From Entoloma clypeatum (Eukaryota; Basidiomycota; Agaricomycetes; Agaricales; Entolomataceae): DNA of 64,000 bases. Shown piece after piece: positions 55,747 to 64,000 of the stretch; the stretch's first letter is position 1; each line of letters starts with the position of its first letter. Below the pieces are notes generated by a model. That model saw only the letters and a program-made list of their open reading frames with translations, searched no databases and was not told where the DNA came from. Both the position numbers and the translations under genes were made by a program. The stretch is from the NCBI GenBank assembly GCA_963565915.1, contig OY751485.1, forward strand, positions 1,426,001 through 1,490,000, written 5' to 3'.

Positions 55747-56149
55747 TGTTATGCTTAACAAACCGTTCCAAGGCTCGGGCAGAGTATGCAGGAAAGTGGA
55801 AAGGCAAAGAGCAAAGTGATTGCTAAATCTAAGGAATCTACTATAGTACAAGAGGTTTATATAGGTACTGACTATAGGCGATAGCGGATGAGTCAGTACT
55901 GCGGAAGGCTATGTACAGTGAGTAAGGCGACTGCGGAAGGCTATGTACAGTGAGTGAGCTGACTGCGGAAAGCGAGTCAGCGCGGGAGCGAAGTATACTA
56001 AAGGGGATGACGAAGTAATGTAATGAGTCAGACTGGGAATCAAAGGTTGCGAAAGTAGATATTAGACATAGTAAGTTCGTAAGAGGGCGCCGAGTCAGGC
56101 CGATAAGTAAAAGATATGACGTGGTCCTCATACCGTAGAGTCCGTAACA
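55747..56149 (-). repeat. Copy E 5' LTR (beta)
   Basis: 403 bp. It contains a 32-bp tandem duplication (actgcggaaggctatgtaca unit repeated) that explains the length difference from the 371-bp LTR of D. Confidence 0.92.
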
Positions 56150-56948
56150 CTGGATACCCCTTAGTGAGACCACATGCATCCCTTTTCTATATTTATTGCA
56201 GCTCATGTATAAAATCTCATAGTTTCGTTGTAGATAGGTTAGGTTAGATTGTGCCCCAGAATTGATAGCATTTGTCTTGTGCATCTGTCGTTGTTCGCGA
56301 GTATCATTGAAGCCTCAAGATCATTTGGTTTGCATCGGAAGTCAGTCGCGATTGTGTTTTGTGTGTTCGAGAACTTGTCAATCGTCAAATTGTGCTATCT
56401 ATCGGTCGTATTGGTCATTGTCGTGTTCGTATTCGGTCGAGATCATGTTCGCGAAGTCTTGTTTGGTTCGGAAATCACAAACCTCGGTTCATTATCTATT
56501 GAGAACTATCTCTAAGTCTTGTTCAAGACTTATTGAGCCATCACTAAGCAAGTTATTCAATTGTTGTTTGGAAGAGTCGCATCCTGAGTGATCCCACTCA
56601 TCACCCCGAACTATATCGATTGAGAAGTACGCATCGCGAGACTTGTTTGGTCTTCGTTGTTGTGTTTGGTGTTTGTGTGTGTGTTAGAGATATTGCTCAC
56701 GCTCATCCCCAGAATTTACATTATTAAAGTGATTTAATTTAAGTTTCATTAATTCAAGCCTCACTTCCTTCGTTTCATCTCGAGCCCACTGCGAGGGGTG
56801 GTTCTAAAAACAAGAGTTTAACTCTATATTGGTTCGCTATTGTCCCTTTCAAGGAATTCAGCGATAGCTCTCGCTTGAGAGATAACCCTGTCCTCTTTGA
56901 GCACAACTGGTGTCGCACCAAGAAGCGATACAAACCCTTGCAGTCAGC
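56150..56948. other. Unassigned sequence right of copy E
   Basis: No gene recognised. A tataaaatc motif at 56214 and tcg/ttg-rich sequence suggest an untranslated leader or old LTR, but no ends could be set. Confidence 0.4.
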
Positions 56949-57380
56949 ATGCTCATGCAAAGTGAAATGGCCAAGCACAACCAGCGGATTGCTATGTTCA
57001 ATAGCGGTCTTGCACAACCGTTTGCTCCATCGCTACATGCTGTTCAGCAACTGTATTATGATCTTAATACATATGCACCACTTCGCGGTGCTATGCCATC
57101 GATACCCATCCCTTATACCCCTGTTCAGAGCTATTCAATGTCTGGAACATTGAATCCAGTTGCTCATGATGTGGCGATGACTGTGAATTGGATCGCGATG
57201 CAAAGGCAGTATGACAATATCGCAGTCACACCAGTGCAGCAGCTGCTACCTGTTCAGAACAATCTCGAGAGTACTGTGGAGAGCCTCGCGATGCAGGACA
57301 GCCTGATCGTGATGGCTAAGGCAATGCAGGACATAAGTCAGTTTGTCTCTGACGACATTGCAAATGACTTGGATTGTTAG
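56949..57380 (+). CDS. Unrecognised ORF, possibly a gag-like remnant
   Basis: 143 codons from the first ATG (the frame is open a little further upstream without ATG). Polar, glutamine- and methionine-rich, with no cysteine motif, signal or membrane segment. A lysine/arginine-rich frame (SRKAKQIPGKSRVARNH) follows in another phase at 57374-57580. It could be a gag fragment with a basic tail or chance; nothing I know matches. Confidence 0.25.
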   Translation: MLMQSEMAKHNQRIAMFNSGLAQPFAPSLHAVQQLYYDLNTYAPLRGAMPSIPIPYTPVQSYSMSGTLNPVAHDVAMTVNWIAMQRQYDNIAVTPVQQLLPVQNNLESTVESLAMQDSLIVMAKAMQDISQFVSDDIANDLDC

Positions 57381-57837
57381 AGAGCTCAAGGAAGGCGAAG
57401 CAGATTCCAGGGAAGTCAAGGGTTGCTAGGAATCATGCCAAACCGCCGGAGAAGCGATCTAGAGACAGGAAACCCTATAGCGAGATAGAAAACGAAAATG
57501 ATATTGATACAGTTGATAAGCCAGAGCCTCTATCGAAGTTCAAATCTGGTTTTCGGCAGGGGTCTGGTATGCCTAGATAGGTATTGTCAGCAATTCCCAC
57601 AGTGAGATCACTTTATATGGCCTTACCTGATCATATAATTGGTTCACAGAATTGTGCTGGAAGATCATCTGCCGAGCTGGAGTTGGCAGAATGGTAGATG
57701 GTGAACTGTAGATGTAAATAATAGATCCAATTAAATGCTATCATAATACAGTCTCATTCTTGTCACAAGCCAGTAAGGCCTTAGAAGGGGTTATGGTGTT
57801 GGGTAAGTATTGTAATCTGAGATCATTGCTCAACAGG

Positions 57838-58095
57838 TCTCTTACCAGTCTGGCACTGTATGAGCTGATAGTAGATTCAGGATGGAAGAAGAAATGACAT
57901 TACCACTGCTCTTTGGAAAGAGAGTATACTGTCAGACAAAGGTCAAGCATTATCATTAGATTGAATTCTCTTACCAGTCTGGCATTGTATGAGTTGATAG
58001 TAGATTTAGTATGGAAGAAGAAATGACATTACCACTGCTCTGCAGAAAGAGAGTATACTGTCAGACAAAGGTCAAGTATTATTATTGGATTGAAT
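57838..58095. repeat. Tandem duplication, 129-bp unit, two copies
   Basis: Unit starting tctcttaccagtctggca occurs at 57838 and 57967 with about 10 differences; the pair shares gaagaagaaatgacattacc and gtatactgtcagacaaag blocks. Confidence 0.88.
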
Positions 58096-59423
58096 AATTG
58101 TCATGGGGGTTCAGCTACTGATACCATGTCCAACAGAAATGGAAAGTAGGAGAATGCCTTGCCATCAGATTAAATATTTATTGTGAATGACACTGGCATG
58201 AAAATAATTGCAAGGGACGATAATGATTTCTATGCTAGTGAGCTAATTGTTTACGAGGAAAAACTGAGCCTCGTTCGGATGTGTGGAGGGTATCAAACAT
58301 GGGCCGTGCTGCTGAATCGAGGGCTATCATCTGGGTGATTAGGTTCTGACACCTGGGGTAAGTTTCGCTTTATGTGAATGAGAAGATAATACTCGCTCAA
58401 ATACCCTCGTCATCGATATGTCAACACCGACACCCCGTCCGATCACCCACAGGTGGAGCGGGGAGGCGAGAAGAGAGGGGAGACAAGAAGACGCGACGGG
58501 CGGCATCCCTCCGTCAACGCCCGCACAGAACGCGAGCCAAGCTGAGACGAGAGACGAGACGGGACGGGAAGCGACATGAGACGGGGATGTCCCTCTGTCA
58601 ACGCCCACACCAATAGCGTCGGCGTTATCACCTACTGAGGGCGTCGCCCGGACCAGCCACGTTCTGCCGTCAACGCTCACATCCCAATACGGGACCCAGG
58701 ACGCGACGAGCGGGACGAGACACGTCGCGACAAGGGACAGACGCGATGGGGGACAGGAGCCATGGGGACAAGGTGTCCGCGACCCGCACCGTCCACTACC
58801 CCAGACTCACCCACTGCTACCACCTAGCCGTCTGCCAAATGGCATGGGAGGTGAAGGCAGTGGCTAGAGAGGGAAAGTGGGTTGGAAGTGGAACGACGAG
58901 ACAGGGGCGAGATGCGATGGGGGACGGGACGGGATATGACGAGACGAGCGGGACGGGACCAGAGACTCGGATGGGACAAGACGCGACGGGGACGAGATGT
59001 CTGCGACCGCACCGTCCACCATCCCGAACCTGCCCACTGCTACCACCAAGGGTTTCCGTACCCCGTGAGCGGAAGAATTTCGATTCGATTCAACTTGAGA
59101 GTGTCCTTTGTTTGAATCAGGGTTACGGTCATGGAGAGTCGTCACGAGCACTGAGCAAAAGCGTTGATCGAAGAAAGGTCGGGGGAGGACTCAGGAGGGT
59201 GTGGCACGATAGCTCGACTGCACGAATCCGTCCATTCGTTATCCGATACCATGTATGTATTCACGACGGGTATGGTCATTGGTGGGCGAAGGTAATTTCT
59301 GTATATCCTACGTTCCATGGACGACGCTCATCTGTACAGACAGTTTGGAGTTGGGGGTTTTATAATCATTGATATGATATGCTTTCCCTTAAGTTCGTGT
59401 TCCGGGGTTTGAAGTCTTGCGAC
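58096..59423. other. GC-rich degenerate repeat sequence, no gene recognised
   Basis: 58440-59000 is rich in gacgggac/gacgagac motifs on one strand, with duplicated tccgtcaacgcccgcac and tctgtcaacgcccacacc blocks near 58510 and 58593. Open frames here follow the base bias. Confidence 0.45.
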
Positions 59424-60031
59424 CTAAATCTGCGGATTTTTGTTAGACGAACGGATCTGCAGGCGAGCGGACAGACCAAACTTACCTTGACGACAAAGAC
59501 GGTGGTTTCGTTGAAGTCTCCTCCCAATCGTTTCGCCCCGTCTATCACCAGTTGTTTCCCTTGCCACGCTGCCTTGGATGCCCGGGCCGCCTCCGTCGCC
59601 GCTGCTTGTAAGAAGACCTCGTCGTTGCTTTTCGACTTGCGGATGTGTAACGTGGCGATGTTCTGGCCAGCGTCGTTGAAACTCCGGATGGTAGAGTACC
59701 TGAAGAGGTCGGAGCACCTCCCACCAACGGAAGGTAAGTAACAGCGGTGGTCAGATTGAAACAATGCTCACCTTGTTCTTCCGTTCTCCGCCCACCGCTT
59801 TTTTGTTTCATTCCGGGACTCCGCATCGTGATAGGAGCCGCTGAGAGGGTGACGGTCGAGGTTGGTTTGGTTTATCAAACCGCCGTTTACTTACTGGTGA
59901 ACAATTTTCGTGGCTCCAATGGCCTTGAACAAGGGACTGTACCGCTTATTGGCACGGGTGAGATCCTTCGTGGCGGCGCGGACGGGACGACATCGGTAAA
60001 ACGCCGAGAGAACGGGTTTGAGGGGCGTCAT
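59424..60031 (-). CDS. Small spliced gene, basic protein of unknown function
   Basis: Proposed exons: 60031-59895, 59840-59772, 59699-59486 and a 6-nt last exon 59429-59424; introns of 54, 72 and 56 bp with GT-AG ends, the last with a ctaac branch site 15 nt before its AG. This gives 141 aa, pI clearly basic. The N-terminus is rich in Arg/Lys/Ser/Thr without acidic residues for 20 positions (MTPLKPVLSAFYRCRPVRAA), which resembles a mitochondrial targeting sequence. The middle reads RSFNDAGQNIATLHIRKS and ends GGDFNETTVFVVK. No family recognised. If the last intron is not used the frame continues to 59366. Confidence 0.45.
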
Positions 60032-61628
60032 GGATGGTCGAGAAGGAGAGGTATGCTTAGTCGTTGGGTGGTTGATGTAGAAGAGGGATGTTGATTAGTC
60101 GTCGATAGGATTAGTCGAAGGTTGTCGATGGAATTAGTCGTAGGTTGTCGGTGGTATTAGTTACGTTGATGGTATTGGTCGCAGAGTGTGATTAGTTGTT
60201 GAGATATGAAGGGCAAAGTTGAGTTTGTAAACCGTTTGTCTTCGTTGCATTGCACCGAATGATCGTCCGCACTTGGCCGGGCACAATGCCAAATCCGGGT
60301 TATATTTGTATGTTTCTTGAGTGGATGAAATGAAGGGATAAGATAATACGATCTTCCAGGGCATTTTAACGGCTACATAGTTTCTTGCAACTACTTGAAG
60401 GCAATTCGTGATGAAAACGAGGCACGGCGAAGGGACTCAAAGAGCTTGTGGAATGCGTAAGTCTATAGGCGGACAGGGATATTTCGGAGGGTAGCTGGCA
60501 CATATGGGGCAAGGGAAAGTTGAAGGAGGTTGTGAATATATCTGCCAAGCTACACAAGAGATAAACATGAGAAAAATCGAGTACCTCAAGGGAATAAACT
60601 CACTGTTTATGATTCGCTATTCATAAGGTCTCCTCAAAGCGTCGGATGTCAAGGGACCGAAATGGTTGGCACCAGTGGCCCCTGCCGATGATGCGGGAAT
60701 GAGCCAATCAGACCCCACAAGTTGATAGTTGAATGCGAACAGGGTGGAGGAATGAGGGTCCAGGAGCCGCGTGGATGCCAGGGACGCTTGAGTCCCTTCT
60801 TGAGAGTGTCGCATGAACCTCGGAATCAAAGATGACCAGTAGAGCAGAACATTAGGTGAACTTATCCGGAAGGGGCGCAATACCGTTGAGTTAGTATCTC
60901 ATCGCCCAAATTTGCAGTCCGGTCGCCGCTGTCATTCAAGATGCTGATGTCACAATACCGACACCAGATGCATCGCCATTTGACGATGGACGATCGAGGC
61001 TTTCTAGCAGTGAGTCTTCTTCAACTTCCGGATTAACTTGATACCCATTTGACGGTGAAAGTTATTCGGTTGTTTCTGCTTGGACAACATCAACCCGACC
61101 GCCTGCCGTGGAATTAGAGCAGAGCGACCAAAGGTCAGAACGGCCATCGACTCCGAGAACTAGTAATCCCTCGGAATTGGTTGGGTCCACCTGTTCGAAC
61201 GATTAGTCGATGAAACTCGTAAGAGTGAAAGACTTACGAAGAAACAATAACCTGAATGCGGTCGGGGCGGAAACTGTGTCGAAATAAAACTGGGAGATTC
61301 GCCTTCGCCGAGCAACAGGGACACGGTTTTAAGGCAAGGGGAGGAAGGGGACACTGCGAACAGCGTTCCGTTTGTATTAGGAGTTAATGTATATATGTAG
61401 GGTAATCATCAGAAACGTACAGAGTACGAAGGAGAGGAAGCCGTACGCCAATTGGAGGATTTGTCAACTCCGAAGAAAAAACGGCGAGACTTATATTACG
61501 GTAGAGCTCCCCCAGCCACCTATAAATCACGCTCGCGTCCCCATATAAATGGATGTTTCATAACGACGACCGTCCTCTTCCTCGTCATATGATGTCTAAT
61601 CGTGAAGTCGATGAATTATCTCGGAATG
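60032..61628. other. Intergenic, no gene recognised
   Basis: Contains short gtcg(t/a)agg(t)tgtcg repeats at 60095-60190. No conserved protein was recognised; upstream of 60031 it should include the promoter of the small gene. Confidence 0.4.
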
Positions 61629-64000
61629 TCATTCATCAATTCCTTCGTAATCGTCCTCCGAATCATAATGGCTATTGCCGTTACCATCCTCTGGAGTATC
61701 GCTCTCCACATCCTCCCAACCCTCCAAATCACGGTCTTCCAGGGACATTTCTGGGTTGTCCGATTCGCGGTCCACGTTGCTGCCTATATCTGTAGCATGG
61801 GCATTTATGTCGCCCCGGAGTATTTCAGGATCTGCAACTTGAGCATCTGAAACATCAATGATCCTTGAGGTGTCAGGAATGCGGGTAGAAGTAGGACGAT
61901 GTGCGTGATAATGGCCAACACCCAGACCCCAATGATATCGCATGAGCAAATCCCGATCAGAAAAGCTGCAAATTCAATTTGGATGAGTGTCAAATTCATT
62001 GTGACATCGCCGAACATACATACCAGCCAACATAGTATAGCTGATAGTCTTTACTATCCTTGGCACAAGGAGACACATCAATCTCGGTTTCCTTTCGTTT
62101 GCCTTTCGAGAAGGCCGGGAGAATATGGCACCCCCGCAATACATCGCCCGGATCCACAAAGCCAAAAGAATCATCCTCATGCATAGGAGGGAAGCGGACC
62201 GAGTCCAGTGTGGAATTACTCCATCCTGAAGGCCCCGCATCGACAACCTCGTACCATCGCACCCACAAGAAATCAAAGCGGCGGGCCTTATAGTCTCGCA
62301 TCCCGGGGCCAGTATAGATCACGTTTGCATGATATGCGCCGACTATTCGCGCGTACAAAAAGCGATGTAAATTTGAAGAGTCGGAACCATCTGCGTGATT
62401 TGCGAGTAACATGATGTTGCAACGAGGCGTGCCAGGGTTGACAATGTCGGTCCCGCGCCGCACGTCATAAGTGGTGAAGTTAAATCGAAGGACCTTGTGG
62501 TGGTATATACAATCGTGTTTGAAAAACACGTAATCACACGCAGAATCACCCAAGCCAGGGGAAGATCCAGCATTGGATGCTGTACCGATGGAAGTGAGCG
62601 CAGGACACGATTCGGCCTCCTGCTGAAGTGCCGCTTGAATACGTGGAAGGAGATGGCCTCTCAACTTTGGAAAAAAATTCTGTACAAGGTTTTGGGGAGA
62701 GCCAACATAAAGAAGAGATAAAACCGCTCACCTTAACGGCAGGATCTCTATCATTCCGTTGCAGAAAGGTGGGAATATGCACACGGAATTTCTCCGACGT
62801 TCCCATTTTGTAACGATCCCCAGACTTCATAGTTATATCCTCTGACTCTACCTGAGAGGAAACACCATTCATGTTTCCACGGGTCATGCGAATGTGGCGC
62901 TGTCGCTGTTCGATCTTTGACAATTGCTGCGGTATCAACCGCCCACTAGTCCGAAGGAACCGCCCTTTTGAAGTTCGGTGCTCCCGTTCACTCTGATAGT
63001 TGTTAGTATCAAGTCGCTCAATTAGAACGTCGAGAAACACTGACTGATTGGGTAGAGTATGAGTCTGTTGTACCAAACTGCCGAATAGTATGGTGGTAGT
63101 CGCCAAGCGCATGGTACTTGTAAGTCTTCAAGTTGAATTGTTTCGGTTGCCTCGCACTGCTCGATTTTTGAGATACCGAGTTGGAAGATCCTGGTTTCGT
63201 TGTGGCCACGCGTTTTTCCTGACGCCGCATACGGGCAGCCTGCTCACGCGCTAATTCCCGTGTTGGGAATGCTACACATGTTTTCTCCTGGAATGCGCGC
63301 AATCTGTTGCCCAACGATGTAGTGACTTGCAACAAGAGTTCCAGAGTAGTGTCCGTGTGCATCCGGAGCTTGGCAAGGCCATGCCAGTGAGCCAGATCAA
63401 ACAGAAGTTGTAGAATGCGCGTATTGTGAGGTTCAGGAAGGAGACCATCAAAGACAGGTATAGCGCACTAGGTGAGCATGTTACTCAAGTTCATTTTGAA
63501 CCTAACCATTCACTTTACTTGTAACATATCCTCATAGTCATGTGCCGTCATCTTCTTTAATTCTGATCGGTTCGTCGTTACCCTCCTTACACCATCAATC
63601 CCGAAAGGCGGGATCTCTCGAAAGCTAATGAAGTCGAATGTTAGTGTTTGATCTCCAAAGGTTTATCTAATCCCCACCGTCGATCCAATTCATGTTTCAT
63701 GTTTTCATTTTCGCAGTCCAGAAGGCGTAGCAGGTGGATGAACACTGCCTTCCATACACCGAGCTCAACTTCATGCATTAGGTCTACTACTACCATCTCA
63801 AACATGTTGAAGTTGAGCGGCGATAGCTTATCCGAAAACGCATTCTAGCACAGTGGAATATTAACACCAGACGCATAGTAAAACAGGCATACTCACTGCC
63901 GTTGGGACCAAAGAATCCGCTTTTAGGAGATTCTCTACACCCGTGCTAACAACGGTGTAGCCCCCCCCATATATGACGTCTCGCGCAGCCTCGACACGAC
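61629..64000 (-). CDS. Plavaka-type transposase, C-terminal seven exons (runs past the window edge)
   Basis: Proposed exons: 64000-63897 (partial), 63844-63678, 63624-63519, 63467-63045, 62992-62732, 62664-62024, 61965-61629. All six introns are 51-67 bp with GT-AG ends and the frame is open throughout (about 679 codons). Diagnostic blocks as I recall them from the fungal Plavaka family: GVENLLKADSLVPT, NMFEMVVVDLMHEVELGVWK, REIPPFGIDGVRRVTT, FDGLLPEPHN, AHWHGLAKLRMHTD, QFNLKTYKYHALGDY, RQFGTTDSYSTQ, DRDLLMRYHWGLGVGH. The acidic C-terminus (DGNGNSHYDSEDDYEGIDE) precedes the stop. The N-terminal part with most catalytic residues is outside the window. It could be an active transposon or a domesticated copy. 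Confidence 0.72.

Larger units (their letters stand above)
49544..56149 (-). mobile_element. Gypsy-2 copy E
   Basis: A 6606-bp element, minus strand: 3' LTR 49544-49931 (alpha, 388 bp), 5' LTR 55747-56149 (beta, 403 bp). The flanks tgaag (49539-49543) and ctgga (56150-56154) do not match; they pair with the flanks of C (right) and D (right). Genes carry the shared three TGA and 8-nt deletion, the 10-nt deletion shared with C, and four further TGA (two in ORF1, one in pol, one in ORF4). Confidence 0.92.

Noticed and set aside
58374..58680. Open frames of 80-113 codons in the GC-rich stretch
   Set aside because: Low-complexity gacgggac-type sequence, open on both strands; no conserved motif.

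Overview
The window looks like a transposon-rich stretch of a filamentous basidiomycete genome, most likely an agaricomycete. The reasons are chromodomain-bearing Ty3/gypsy elements, a Plavaka-type DNA transposase with short introns (51-67 bp), a spliced kinase-like gene whose introns are 49-54 bp, and clear loss of CpG by C-to-T change inside the transposons. No rRNA, tRNA, CRISPR or prokaryotic operon was seen. I cannot fix the genus.

Layout. 1-5512 is gene-poor: 20-bp minisatellite arrays in two orientations, a solo LTR (1714-2171, TSD cccat) inside one array, and a fold-back repeat. 5513-11615 is a decayed gypsy element, here called Gypsy-1 (minus strand). 12780-14010 is an old integrase remnant of another gypsy lineage. 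A second family, here called Gypsy-2, has four full-length copies: C (14188-20783, minus), B (26579-39881, minus), D (41648-48193, plus) and E (49544-56149, minus). Copy B carries a complete Ty1/copia element (32297-39023, minus) inserted in gag. Between C and B lie half of a Gypsy-1 LTR, an LTR plus gag stub of a third family (21033-22024) and a five-exon gene with a C-terminal kinase-like domain (22807-25325). The right end has a small spliced gene (59424-60031) and the C-terminal seven exons of a Plavaka-like transposase (61629-64000, continuing past the edge).

Main observations. (1) The 5-bp target duplications of C, D and E are swapped among the three copies in a way explained exactly by two inversions between oppositely oriented copies. 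A Gypsy-1 LTR split between 49317-49543 and 20784-20987 confirms this to the base; misassembly at the repeats is the chief alternative. (2) Three LTR families carry, just after the 5' LTR, a 9-11 nt site complementary to the LTR 32-34 nt after the TATA box, the signature of Tf1-type self-priming. (3) Gypsy-2 has four reading frames: ORF1, gag, pol and an extra sense ORF of about 120 codons between integrase and 3' LTR, followed by an RNA hairpin with a compensatory base-pair change; another conserved stem-loop encloses the gag stop codon. (4) The copia element has a 278-codon frame upstream of gag that starts inside the LTR and predicts two membrane segments plus a cysteine-rich basic domain. 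(5) Sixteen in-frame TGA codons break the elements; seven are shown by a sibling copy to be CGA-to-TGA changes.
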